64,000 nt of DNA. Origin: Thalassotalea hakodatensis. GTDB lineage: Bacteria; Pseudomonadota; Gammaproteobacteria; Enterobacterales; Alteromonadaceae. Of the stretch, positions 8,520-16,982 are shown piece by piece. How positions within the stretch are numbered: the first letter of the stretch is position 1; each line of letters opens with the position of its first letter. The stretch lies in contig NZ_AP027365.1 of assembly GCF_030295995.1 (NCBI RefSeq), positions 806,001 to 870,000 on the forward strand, given 5' to 3'. The notes under the pieces are model-generated. The model made no database searches, was not told the DNA's origin, and was given only the letters and a program-made list of their open reading frames with translations. Both the position numbers and the translations under genes were made by a program.

Positions 8520-10202
8520 ATGTCTGATGTTCAAAAAATTCTAGTCCCAGATGTAGGCGGCGAAGAAGTTGAAATCATTGAGATCTGTGTTGCTGAAGGT
8601 GACTCAATAGAAGCTGATGAAGGTATTGTTACTGTTGAAACCGATAAGGCGTCAATGGATATACCTGCACCGATGGCAGGCGAGTTAACATCACTTAGTG
8701 TCAGTGTTGGTGACAAAATTAAAGAAGGTGATGTAATAGGTGAGTTAAAAGTCGCAGGCGATAGTGACGCATCTGATGATGAAGCCGCGCAAGAAGAAGA
8801 TAACGCTGAACCGGAAGAAAAAGCTGAGGATGATGCTAGTTCTGAATCTGAACCTGAAAAAGAGGCTAAGTCAGAGTCTAAACCGTCATCTGGTGGTAGC
8901 GAAGTTGTTGATGTTGTAGTACCTGATATCGGTGAAGATGGCGAAGTTGATGTTATCGATGTTCTTGTTTCCGTTGGCGATGAAGTTCAAGAAGAAGACG
9001 GCTTGATCACACTAGAAACAGATAAAGCAACGATGGACGTGCCTTCGTCACATGCTGGTATTGTTAAAGAAGTTAGTATTAGTGTTGGTGATAAAGTAGG
9101 TAAAGGTGCACTTGTTGTGAAGCTTGAAACCAACAGTGGTGCACCTGCAGCAATAGAAGAACCAAAAGCATCTGAACCTGCAGATGAAAAACCAACTGAA
9201 CCAAAATCCGAAGGTAAGAAAAAAGCAGCACCTGTACCTCATCACCCTTCAGCGGGTGAGTTTAAATCTACTGGTAAAGTATATGCATCGCCGTCAATTC
9301 GTCGTTTAGCGCGTGAGTTTGGTGTTGACTTAACCTTAGTTAAAGGTACTGGCCGAAAAGATCGTATTTTAAAAGAAGATGTTCAATCTTATGTGAAATA
9401 TGAATTGTCGCGCCCTAAAGCCACTGGTTCAAATGCTGTCGCTAGTGGTTCCGGTGGCTTGCAAGTTGTTGCAAGTAAGCCGGTTGATTTTTCTAAGTTT
9501 GGTGAAATTGAAACGAAAGAACTGTCACGCATTCAAAAAATATCAGGGCCGTTTTTACACAAGAACTGGGTAACGATTCCACATGTTACTCAATTTGACG
9601 AAGCTGATATCACGAATGTTGAAGCGTTCCGTAAAGAACAAAATGTGGTTTGTGAAAAGCAAAAGTTAGGGTTTAAAATTACCCCGCTTGTTTTTATCAT
9701 GAAAGCTGCAGCAGACGCATTGAAAGCGTTCCCGACCTTTAACGCGAGTTTAAGTGAAGATGGCGAAAGCTTAATTTTGAAAAAGTACATTCACATTGGT
9801 GTTGCCGTTGATACGCCAAACGGTTTGGTTGTGCCTGTAGTGCGTGATGTTGATAAAAAAGGTATCTACGAACTTTCAAAAGAGTTACTGGAAATTAGTG
9901 TTAAAGCACGTGAAGGTAAACTGAAGGCTGCTGACATGCAAGGTGGTTGTTTTACCATTTCAAGTTTAGGTGGTATTGGTGGTACGGCATTTACCCCAAT
10001 CGTTAATGCACCTGAAGTTGCTATTTTAGGTGTGTCAAAATCTGAAATGAAACCAAAGTGGAATGGTAAAGACTTTGAACCGAAGCTAATGTTACCGCTT
10101 TCGATGTCTTATGATCATCGTGTAATAGATGGCGCTTTAGCAGCACGTTTCACAGTTCATTTAGCATCGATAATGAGTGATATTCGCAAACTTATATTGT
10201 AA
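8520..10202 (+). CDS. aceF: Dihydrolipoyl acetyltransferase (E2) with two lipoyl domains
   Basis: A 560-residue E2 core of the pyruvate dehydrogenase complex. Order of domains: lipoyl domain 1 (about 2-76, lipoyl lysine K43 in ETDKASMD), acidic Glu/Ser/Lys-rich linker, lipoyl domain 2 (about 122-198, K169 in ETDKATMD), Pro/Lys linker, peripheral-subunit binding domain (about 255-290, ASPSIRRLAREFGVDL), and the catalytic acyltransferase domain with the active-site H533 in SYDHRVIDGA. E. coli has three lipoyl domains; two is common elsewhere. It lies between aceE and lpd. Confidence 0.97.
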   Translation: MSDVQKILVPDVGGEEVEIIEICVAEGDSIEADEGIVTVETDKASMDIPAPMAGELTSLSVSVGDKIKEGDVIGELKVAGDSDASDDEAAQEEDNAEPEEKAEDDASSESEPEKEAKSESKPSSGGSEVVDVVVPDIGEDGEVDVIDVLVSVGDEVQEEDGLITLETDKATMDVPSSHAGIVKEVSISVGDKVGKGALVVKLETNSGAPAAIEEPKASEPADEKPTEPKSEGKKKAAPVPHHPSAGEFKSTGKVYASPSIRRLAREFGVDLTLVKGTGRKDRILKEDVQSYVKYELSRPKATGSNAVASGSGGLQVVASKPVDFSKFGEIETKELSRIQKISGPFLHKNWVTIPHVTQFDEADITNVEAFRKEQNVVCEKQKLGFKITPLVFIMKAAADALKAFPTFNASLSEDGESLILKKYIHIGVAVDTPNGLVVPVVRDVDKKGIYELSKELLEISVKAREGKLKAADMQGGCFTISSLGGIGGTAFTPIVNAPEVAILGVSKSEMKPKWNGKDFEPKLMLPLSMSYDHRVIDGALAARFTVHLASIMSDIRKLIL

Positions 10203-10217
10203 TGAAAAAGTAAAAAA

Positions 10218-10249
10218 GAAAGTAATCAGCAATAATGTTGATTACTTTC
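10218..10249 (+). other. Stem-loop after aceF
   Basis: GAAAGTAATCA (10218-10228) pairs over 11 bases with TGATTACTTTC (10239-10249), loop of 10. No T-run follows, so it may limit read-through into lpd or protect the aceEF message instead of ending transcription fully. Confidence 0.5.
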
Positions 10250-10293
10250 TGCTACTTTGGTCTTAGAAAGTTAGATAAAAGATGGCGATTTAC

Positions 10294-10316
10294 CTCGAGT
10301 TTGAGTAAACTTCGAG
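10294..10316 (+). other. Second inverted repeat in the aceF-lpd gap
   Basis: CTCGA-GTTT (10294-10302) pairs with AAAC-T-TCGAG (10307-10316) with one bulged T and a GAGT loop. It lies about 85 bases before lpd and could be an operator or part of an lpd leader; function unknown. Confidence 0.35.
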
Positions 10317-10400
10317 CCAGAAAAATCAAATGAATAAATACTTGTGGCTTTAATTTTTATAAGTGGCAAGTGACTAAACAACAAGTTAATTGAGGTTAGC

Positions 10401-11831
10401 ATGAGTAACGAAATTAAAACTCAAGTAGTAGTTTTAGGTGCAGGTCCTGGCGGTTACTCAGCGGCATTCCGTGCTGCTGATTTAGGCCTAGATGTCGTAT
10501 TAGTTGAAAGCCGTGAAACATTAGGTGGTGTATGTTTGAATGTAGGGTGTATTCCTTCAAAAGCATTACTTCATGTTGCAAAAGTAATCGATGACGCAGC
10601 AGCAATGGCTTCGCACGGCGTTACCTTTGGTAAACCAGAAATTGATTTAGATAAAATTCGTAGTTGGAAAGAAGACGTAATTGGTCAATTAACTGGTGGT
10701 TTAGGCGGAATGTCTAAAGCACGTAAAGTTAAAACCGTAACAGGCTTTGGTAAATTTACGTCAGACAAAGCAATTGAAGTTGAAGGTGCCGATGGTAAAA
10801 CCACCATTAATTTTGATAACGCGATTATTGCCTGTGGTTCTTCAGTAATTGATTTACCGTTTATTCCAAATGATGACCCACGTGTTATTGATTCAACAGG
10901 TGCACTAGAGCTTGAAGATGTTCCGGAAGAATTACTTGTACTTGGTGGCGGTATTATCGGCTTAGAGATGGGTACAGTATATAAAGCACTGGGCTCTAAT
11001 GTATCTGTCGTTGAATTTGCCGATCAATTAGTACCAGCAGCAGATAAAGACATTGTTCAGGTTTACACTAAGTACAATAAAAAGAAATTCAACATCATGC
11101 TTTCAACAAAAGTTGTTGCTGTAGACGCGAAAGATGATGGTTTGTACGTAACGTTTGAAGGTAAGAATGCGCCTGAAAAACAAGTACGTTATGATAAAAT
11201 TTTAGTGGCAGTTGGTCGTAAGCCAAACGGTCATTTAGTTGCTGCTGATAAAGCAGGTGTAAATGTTGATGAGCGTGGCTTTATCAATGTATCAAATGAG
11301 TTACGTACTAATGTAAATAACATTTTTGCTATAGGTGATGTAGTTGGTCAACCAATGCTTGCACATAAAGCAGTTCATGAAGCACATGTTGCTGCTGAAG
11401 TTATTGCAGGTAAAAAGCACGTATTTGATCCACGTTGTATTCCTTCAATCGCTTATACTGATCCTGAAATGGCGTGGGTTGGTGTTACAGAGCGTGAAGC
11501 GAAAGAGCAAGGTTTAAACATTGAAACAGCTAACTTTCCGTGGGCCGCTTCTGGTCGCGCTATTGCTTCAGCACGTACTGAAGGTAAAACCAAAATGATC
11601 TTTGAAAAAGAAACAGGTCGTGTACTTGGTGGTGCTATTGTCGGTATTAATGCGGGTGAAATGCTAGGTGAAATTTGTTTAGCGGTTGAAATGGGCGCTG
11701 ATGCAGAAGATGTGGGTTTAACCATACATGCTCACCCAACGTTAAATGAATCAATTGGCCTTGCAGCTGAAATTTTCGAAGGTTCAATTACTGACTTACC
11801 TAACCCGAAAGCAGTTAAGAAAAAGAAATAA
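10401..11831 (+). CDS. lpd: Dihydrolipoyl dehydrogenase (E3)
   Basis: A 476-residue FAD disulfide oxidoreductase that reoxidises dihydrolipoamide with NAD+ for the pyruvate and 2-oxoglutarate dehydrogenase complexes and the glycine cleavage system. Seen: the N-terminal FAD motif GAGPGGYSAAF, redox disulfide C45/C50 in GGVCLNVGCIPSK, second nucleotide motif LGGGIIGLEMG, the FAD-binding FAIGDVVGQPMLAHKA, and the C-terminal HAHPTLNES with the catalytic His-Glu pair. Length is typical. The 198-base gap after aceF holds two stem-loops, so lpd may be partly uncoupled from aceEF. A strong terminator follows. Confidence 0.98.
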   Translation: MSNEIKTQVVVLGAGPGGYSAAFRAADLGLDVVLVESRETLGGVCLNVGCIPSKALLHVAKVIDDAAAMASHGVTFGKPEIDLDKIRSWKEDVIGQLTGGLGGMSKARKVKTVTGFGKFTSDKAIEVEGADGKTTINFDNAIIACGSSVIDLPFIPNDDPRVIDSTGALELEDVPEELLVLGGGIIGLEMGTVYKALGSNVSVVEFADQLVPAADKDIVQVYTKYNKKKFNIMLSTKVVAVDAKDDGLYVTFEGKNAPEKQVRYDKILVAVGRKPNGHLVAADKAGVNVDERGFINVSNELRTNVNNIFAIGDVVGQPMLAHKAVHEAHVAAEVIAGKKHVFDPRCIPSIAYTDPEMAWVGVTEREAKEQGLNIETANFPWAASGRAIASARTEGKTKMIFEKETGRVLGGAIVGINAGEMLGEICLAVEMGADAEDVGLTIHAHPTLNESIGLAAEIFEGSITDLPNPKAVKKKK

Positions 11832-11891
11832 CAAATAAAAGTATATAGATTAGCGCTTTGTATTAATAGACGTATTATCTAGTACAATAAT

Positions 11892-11918
11892 AAAAGCCAG
11901 CGAATTCGCTGGCTTTTT
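11892..11918 (+). terminator. Terminator after lpd
   Basis: AAAAGCCAGCGAA / TTCGCTGGCTTTT is a perfect palindrome followed by further T, about 60 bases past the lpd stop. Typical intrinsic terminator ending the pdh cluster. Confidence 0.9.
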
Positions 11919-11964
11919 GCTATTCTTTATTAGGTTATTTTTATAAATTAAGGTGTGAATACGT

Positions 11965-12294
11965 ATGGTTAAATACTTTATGATCAGTTTGTTAATAACG
12001 CTGGCGGGTTGCGCAAGCAGTCAGTCGAATAGTCAGTTTGACTTTGATCATGGCGTTCATTTTGAACAAACGACCTTAGATGATGGACGACTTAATATTG
12101 TTGTTCGTGCACAAGAGAAGGTTCCTTTTAATCGTTTAGCAACTTTTCTGGTTAGAAAATCTTTAGATGTATGTAAATCTTATGGCTTTAAAATTGAAAT
12201 TTTAAGAGGTGTAGAAGAATATGATGATCGCCTTGCACACCCAAACTATATCCTTCCTTCCTTAGCTGCAAATGTTGAGTGTCCGTCAAAATAG
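11965..12294 (+). CDS. Small predicted lipoprotein
   Basis: A 109-residue protein with a lipoprotein signal: MVKYFMISLLITLAGC, with the lipobox LAGC giving Cys17. The mature part is small and has two further cysteines (Cys72 region SLDVCKSYGF and the near-terminal NVECPSK) that could form a disulfide in the periplasm. AAGGTG precedes the ATG. I do not recognise the family. It stands between two strong terminators, so it is likely a single-gene unit. Confidence 0.75.
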   Translation: MVKYFMISLLITLAGCASSQSNSQFDFDHGVHFEQTTLDDGRLNIVVRAQEKVPFNRLATFLVRKSLDVCKSYGFKIEILRGVEEYDDRLAHPNYILPSLAANVECPSK

Positions 12295-12345
12295 TCTTTG
12301 CTGTATGTACTTTGGTATTAATTATCATTGATTAATGTAAATCAT

Positions 12346-12376
12346 AAAAAAGGGTTGCTATTTAGCAACCCTTTTC
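12346..12376. terminator. Bidirectional terminator between the lipoprotein gene and acnB
   Basis: AAAAGGGTTGCTA (12348-12360) pairs with TAGCAACCCTTTT (12363-12375). A-runs on one side and T-runs on the other let it work for both convergent genes. Confidence 0.9.
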
Positions 12377-12390
12377 AGTTTAATAATGCA

Positions 12391-15186
12391 CTAAACCGCT
12401 TTAACAGGAATGTACTTAGTACTCATTTCTTCTGTTGGTGGTTCAAAGTTCGTTAAATCGATGCCTTCAACAGCAGCAGTGTACTCGTCCATTGTTGGGA
12501 AGCGACCCAATACCGTAGAAAGAACTACAAGTGGTGTTGAACCAAGAAGTGATTCACCCTTTTTCTCAGTTGTATCTGCTACTACACGGCCTTGGAACAA
12601 ACGTGTTGATGTAGCAATTACAGTATCACCTGGTTCAGCCTTTTCTTGGTTACCCATGCATAAGTTACAGCCTGGGCGCTCAAGATAAAGAATATTGTCA
12701 TATTTAGTACGTGCTTCACCTTTTGGTTTGTTATCGTCAAAAACAAAACCAGAGTATTTTTCTAATACCTCCCAATCACCTTCTGCTTTTAATTCATCAA
12801 CAATGTTATAAGTTGGTGGCGCAACAACTAATGGCGCTTTAAATTCAATAGAGCCATTTTTCTTTTCAAGATTACGTAACATTTGTGCAATGATTTGCAT
12901 GTCTCCTTTGTGCACCATACAAGAACCAACAAATCCTAAATCGACAGACTTGTTTTTGTAGTATGAAACAGGGCGAATAACATCATGTGTGTAGCGCTTA
13001 GATACGTCTTCGTTGTTTACATCAGGGTCAGCAATCATCGGCTCAGAAATCGCATCTAAATCGACAGTAACTTCGGCATAGTATTTTGCATTATCATCTG
13101 GTGATAGAGCAGGTTGAGCGCCTGTTTTAATTTCTTCAATACGCTTGTCTGCTAGCGCCATTAAGCCTGCTAACATACCCGCTTCATTTTCCATACCCTT
13201 GTTGATCATGATTTGGATGCGGCTTTTCGCAAGCTCAATTGATTGAATTAGGGTTTCATTGTTTGAGATACAGATAGAAGCTTTCGCTTTCATCTCTGCC
13301 GTCCAATCAGTAAACGTAAACGCTTGGTCAGCCATAAGAGTGCCAATGTGTACTTCAATAATACGACCTTGGAATACGTTTTCTCCACCAAATTGTTTAA
13401 GCATCTGTGCTTGCGTAGCGTGAACAACATCACGGAAGTCCATGTGCGACTTCATTTTACCTTTAAAGACTACTTTAACAGAATCAGGAATTGGCATTGC
13501 CGACTCACCAGTAGCAAGTGCGATAGCAACGGTACCTGAATCAGCACCAAATGCGACACCTTTAGACATACGCGTATGTGAATCACCGCCAATAATAATG
13601 GCGCGATCATCTATCGTAATGTCATTTAATACTTTATGGATAACATCCGTCATTGCATGATAAACACCTTTTGGATCACGCGCGGTAATAAGGCCAAAGT
13701 TATTCATAAAGCTCATTAACTTAGGAATGTTTGCTTGTGCTTTACTATCCCATACAGATGCTGTGTGACAACCAGACTGGTATGCACCATCGACTAACGG
13801 TGAAATTGTAGAAGCGGCCATTGCTTCTAGTTCCTGACAGGTCATTGGCCCTGTTGTATCTTGAGAACCAACAATATTCACTTTAACACGAACATTAGAG
13901 CCAGCATGAAGTGGTGTATCAGATATCACACCTACTGCATTGCGGTTAAAGATTTTTTCTACGGCTGTTAAGCCTTGGCCTTCGTGTGAAATCTCTTTTG
14001 ATGGTGCGTAAACTTGTGGTACATCAATACCTAATGTTGCAGCAGCAAGTGTTTGAAGCTTTTTACCAAAGGTCACCGCATAAGAACCACCTGCTTTCAT
14101 GAATTCCATTTTTTGTGGAGTAAACGCAGAAGATACATCAACTAACTCTTCATCACCTTTGTAAAGCTTCTTGGCTTTTGTATCGATAGTTAATACAGTG
14201 CCAGTTGCAACTGAGTATGCTTCTTCTAAAATTGGGTCACCATTAGCGTCGGTAACCGTATTGCCGTTTGCATCTACTTTTTTCACCCAGTTTTTAAGAT
14301 CAAGGCCAATACCACCCGTTACATCAACTGTTGTTAAGAAAATAGGCGCTATACCGTTAGTACCGGCAACAACAGGTGCGATATTAATGAATGGAACGTA
14401 AGGAGAAGCTTGCTCGCCTGCCCAAAGTGCCACGTTGTTCACGCCTGACATACGTGACGAACCAACACCCATCGTACCTTTTTCGGCAATAAGCATAACT
14501 TTTGCATTAGGGTGTTTAGCCTGTAATGCTTTAATTTCATCTTGCGCTTGAGGTGTGATCATACATTTGCCGTGTAATTCACGGTCAGCACGAGAATGCG
14601 CTTGGTGACCAGGAGAAAGTAAATCTGTTGAGATATCACCTTCACCAGCGATATAGGTTACAACTTCAATTTTTTCGTCAACATCAGGCAGTTTTGTGAA
14701 ATACTCCGCTTTGGCGTAACTTTCTAAAATGTCTTTTGCTACCGTGTTACCTTTTTTGTAAGCAACTTGTAAACGTGAAGTGTCTGCTTCATAGAGGAAT
14801 ACTTGGGTTTTTAATACTTCTGCAGCAGGTGTTGAAACAGTTGTATCGTCACTTAATGCTAGATCAAGTAATACTTCAATTGAAGGGCCACCTTTCATAT
14901 GAGAAAGTAGTTCGAATGCAAATTCCGGTGTAATTTCGGCTACAGATTCTTGGCCGAGAATAATCTCTTTTAAGAATTTTGCTTTTACACCAGCAGCGCT
15001 AGTTGTGCCTGGCAATGTATTGTAAATGAAGAAGTTTAATGAATCTTCACGGTGCTCATGGTTTTGATCTTTAATTTGTGCGATGATTTCTGATAATAAC
15101 TCTGCACTATCGATAGGCTTAGGCGCTAGACCTAAATCGGCCTTACGGCTTTCAATTTCTTTGATATATTCTAAATAAAGACTCAT
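12391..15186 (-). CDS. acnB: Bifunctional aconitate hydratase 2 / 2-methylisocitrate dehydratase, long form
   Basis: A 931-residue aconitase of the AcnB class, converting citrate to isocitrate in the TCA cycle. The N-terminal helical and swivel domains come first, as in AcnB, then the catalytic domains with the [4Fe-4S] ligands: FVGSCM and PGCNLCMGNQ near the C-terminus. Substrate-site motifs such as VGSQDTTGPMT and GGDSHTRMSKG are present. It is about 65 residues longer than E. coli AcnB (865) and diverges in several segments (for example a KKVDANGNTVTDANGDP stretch inside the swivel region), resembling the long form I associate with Bacteroidetes and some Alteromonadales. GAGAG precedes the ATG. 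Function is secure; the special subtype is from memory of the family. Confidence 0.96.
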   Translation of the reverse strand: MSLYLEYIKEIESRKADLGLAPKPIDSAELLSEIIAQIKDQNHEHREDSLNFFIYNTLPGTTSAAGVKAKFLKEIILGQESVAEITPEFAFELLSHMKGGPSIEVLLDLALSDDTTVSTPAAEVLKTQVFLYEADTSRLQVAYKKGNTVAKDILESYAKAEYFTKLPDVDEKIEVVTYIAGEGDISTDLLSPGHQAHSRADRELHGKCMITPQAQDEIKALQAKHPNAKVMLIAEKGTMGVGSSRMSGVNNVALWAGEQASPYVPFINIAPVVAGTNGIAPIFLTTVDVTGGIGLDLKNWVKKVDANGNTVTDANGDPILEEAYSVATGTVLTIDTKAKKLYKGDEELVDVSSAFTPQKMEFMKAGGSYAVTFGKKLQTLAAATLGIDVPQVYAPSKEISHEGQGLTAVEKIFNRNAVGVISDTPLHAGSNVRVKVNIVGSQDTTGPMTCQELEAMAASTISPLVDGAYQSGCHTASVWDSKAQANIPKLMSFMNNFGLITARDPKGVYHAMTDVIHKVLNDITIDDRAIIIGGDSHTRMSKGVAFGADSGTVAIALATGESAMPIPDSVKVVFKGKMKSHMDFRDVVHATQAQMLKQFGGENVFQGRIIEVHIGTLMADQAFTFTDWTAEMKAKASICISNNETLIQSIELAKSRIQIMINKGMENEAGMLAGLMALADKRIEEIKTGAQPALSPDDNAKYYAEVTVDLDAISEPMIADPDVNNEDVSKRYTHDVIRPVSYYKNKSVDLGFVGSCMVHKGDMQIIAQMLRNLEKKNGSIEFKAPLVVAPPTYNIVDELKAEGDWEVLEKYSGFVFDDNKPKGEARTKYDNILYLERPGCNLCMGNQEKAEPGDTVIATSTRLFQGRVVADTTEKKGESLLGSTPLVVLSTVLGRFPTMDEYTAAVEGIDLTNFEPPTEEMSTKYIPVKAV

Positions 15187-15535
15187 TTAATACTCTCTTT
15201 AGCTTTTTAATTTGCCAATAACTTAAAATCAGCAGACAATTAATTGCCTATAGTTTACCTGATTTTTGCCTTACTTCGAATCCCTTGCGGCAATAAACGC
15301 CATTCATCATATTTATAGTTAATAGAAACCTTAGTTATAATGGTTGTATTATCCACAAAACAATACAGCTAGCCCTGCTTTATAATTAAGCTACCTTAAT
15401 AAATCGCTTAGATTTAGATCAGTTAACCATGCTTTTAGCAAGGTAAGGTTACTTAATTTTGTGCGTATTCGTAGTCTGATATACAGTGTTATAATACTTA
15501 CTCAGGTAAGTGACGAAACTTTTTAAGAGAATTTC
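15187..15535. other. Intergenic region between acnB and the VF530-type gene
   Basis: A divergent promoter region with no gene seen. Near its right end ACTTAC-TCAG-GTAAGT (15496-15511) forms a short palindrome just before the small gene and could be an operator or leader hairpin. Nothing else stands out. Confidence 0.5.
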
Positions 15536-15781
15536 ATGAATCATCAAACGAATAACCCATTACATGGCAAAACACTTGAAGCCATTTTAAGAGAATTAGA
15601 AGCAAAAATTGGCTGGAAAGCGATGGGAGAAAACGTTGATGTACGATGCTTTAATCATGATCCTTCTATTAAATCTAGCTTGAAATTTCTTCGCAGAACA
15701 CCATGGGCGAGAGCTAAAGTTGAAGCAATGTATTTAAAAGTCTTTCATGGTTTTAGTTGGCCTAATACCAATACGCATTAG
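15536..15781 (+). CDS. VF530-family small DNA-binding-like protein (DUF2132)
   Basis: An 81-residue protein matching the VF530/DUF2132 family: [16 protein letters not shown], an [15 protein letters not shown] core, and [19 protein letters not shown]. The family member from Vibrio fischeri has a known fold and is annotated as DNA-binding; its role in the cell is unclear. The last codons, including the TAG stop, lie inside the left terminal repeat of a miniature element that begins near 15764, so the C-terminus (PNTNTH) may have been remodelled by the insertion. Confidence 0.85.
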   Translation: MNHQTNNPLHGKTLEAILRELEAKIGWKAMGENVDVRCFNHDPSIKSSLKFLRRTPWARAKVEAMYLKVFHGFSWPNTNTH

Positions 15782-15994
15782 AAGTTAATCACTTAGCGAG
15801 AGTTTAAAGGCTAGAGATAAGGCATTGATTACAGAGAATGGTTATTCAGGAGAACGATCTCCTGCGTTTTCTAATAGGCCATATCCATGTAATGTCATTA
15901 TTAAAATCAATAACAAATCATTTAGTTGCTTAATAAACATAAACTGTATAGGTTTTATTTTTAAATAAGTGTATATGTTAGGTTTCTAGGTATT
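15764..15994 (+). mobile_element. Miniature inverted-repeat element, copy 1 (internally reduced)
   Basis: The left end starts AATACCAATACGCATTAG and continues to CACTTAGCGAG; the right end (about 15966-15994) reads, on the other strand, AATACCTAG ... ACACTTAT, an imperfect partner. The interior shares a block of about 140 bases with copy 2 at 53.9 kb (AAGGCATTGATT, GGTTATTCAGGAGAACG, CTCCTGCGTT, TTAAAATCAATAACA). It lacks the nested palindrome found in copies 2 and 3. No protein is encoded. Boundaries are uncertain by a few bases, more so on the right. Confidence 0.7.
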
Positions 15995-16041
15995 GGTTTA
16001 TTGTATGCATCATAAATTATGAACCATCGCTGGAACCTGTA

Positions 16042-16910
16042 ATGGAATTACTCGCGCTTGTACTTTTTATTCTGTCATCTTCTGGAACGCCAGGGCCGAA
16101 TAATGTGATGTTATGAATACCAATCCATCTAAAGAAGTGAACACTTAGAACTGCATGGACGATATTAGAACAAACAAAATATGTGTAGATATAGTTATTC
16201 TACATCAAGCAAATTTTGTGAGGTTATCATGTTGTCCATGAGTTCCCAAAGGGCGAGTTTTAAAGGCTTTTATGCTACGTTATTGATTTTAACAATAGAA
16301 TAACTATTCTTTGCAATCAATGCCTTGCTTCTAAACCTTTTAATTCTCGCTAAGCGAGCACTTTCTTAGACGGAATGGTATTACCTCTGGTGTAAATCAT
16401 GGGTTCCGTAAGAGCCTTGCTCATGTGCTAGGTATTAATATTGGCTTTCCAATTATGGTCATAGCGGTAGGCTTTGGTTTGGTTACGTTGTTTAGGCAAT
16501 TTCCAAATATATACTTAATGATTAAAATCATCGGGATCTTATACTTATTATTTTTAGCCTATAAAATAGCCACCCTACCTGTAGAGTTTACTGCTAAAGA
16601 GAAGAAGCGGCCTTTTACCTTTATGCAAGCAGCTACGTTTCAGTGGGTTAACCCAAAAGCTTGGGTGATGGCGGTTAGCGCTATTATTGCTTTCACTTCA
16701 TCCGCAAGTAGCGAAAATACGGAAGTGTTCTATATTGCAGCAGCATATTTAGTTTTTGGTTTACCTTGCTCATTATTTTGGCTAAGTATGGGATCTGGAT
16801 TACAAACGGTGCTAAAAAAGCCTACATTCATTACTTGGTTTAATCGCTTTATGGCACTGATTTTAGTGTTGTCTATTGTGCCTATGATTGAATCAACGAT
16901 AGTCATTTAG
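16042..16910 (+). pseudogene. LysE/RhtB-family exporter interrupted by a miniature element
   Basis: The 5' part encodes MELLALVLFILSSSGTPGPN, then NVML, the typical LysE/RhtB start with its TPGPNN motif, and runs into a stop on entering an insertion at about 16116. The frame resumes at 16383 with TSGVNHGFRKSLAHVLGINI and continues through four to five membrane segments to 16910. Joining the two parts gives an ordinary amino-acid or homoserine exporter of about 200 residues. The remaining 3' reading frame (from 16425) lacks the first membrane helix and is unlikely to be functional. The family exports amino acids; this member's substrate is unknown. Confidence 0.88.
16116..16382 (-). mobile_element. 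Miniature inverted-repeat element, copy 3, inserted in lysE
   Basis: About 267 bases with terminal inverted repeats: left AATACCAATCCATCTAAAG, right (other strand) AATACCATTCCGTCTAAGA, both continuing through AAGTG to CTTAG. The interior, read on the minus strand, matches copy 2 (GCAAGGCATTGATTGCAAAG, TTAAAATCAATAACG, AAACTCGCCC, GGGAACTCAT). A nested palindrome is present: CATGGAC (16154) with GTCCATG (16234), ACAAAAT (16174) with ATTTTGT (16213), TGTAGA (16184) with TCTACA (16199). No coding capacity, so it must have moved with help in trans. A short target duplication is likely but cannot be fixed exactly. Confidence 0.85.
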
Positions 16911-16930
16911 CTATTCAGTGTGGCGTATTT

Positions 16931-16963
16931 GCACTTTCTGTGTAGTTTAATCACAGAAAGTGC
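16931..16963. terminator. Hairpin between lysE remnant and CsgG-like gene
   Basis: GCACTTTCTGTG (16931-16942) pairs perfectly with CACAGAAAGTGC (16952-16963). It lies between convergent genes and probably ends both transcripts, though T-runs are short. Confidence 0.65.
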
Positions 16964-16982
16964 AAGACATTGATAGAAAGGT

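Noticed and set aside
15764-16382. Copies 1 and 3 of the miniature element as one composite transposon flanking the 5' end of lysE
   Set aside because: Only about 120 bases with no cargo gene lie between them, and each copy has its own pair of ends.
16425-16910. The 3' part of lysE as an independent 161-residue transporter gene
   Set aside because: It lacks the first helix and the TPGPNN motif, both of which lie upstream of the inserted element, so it is better read as part of a pseudogene.
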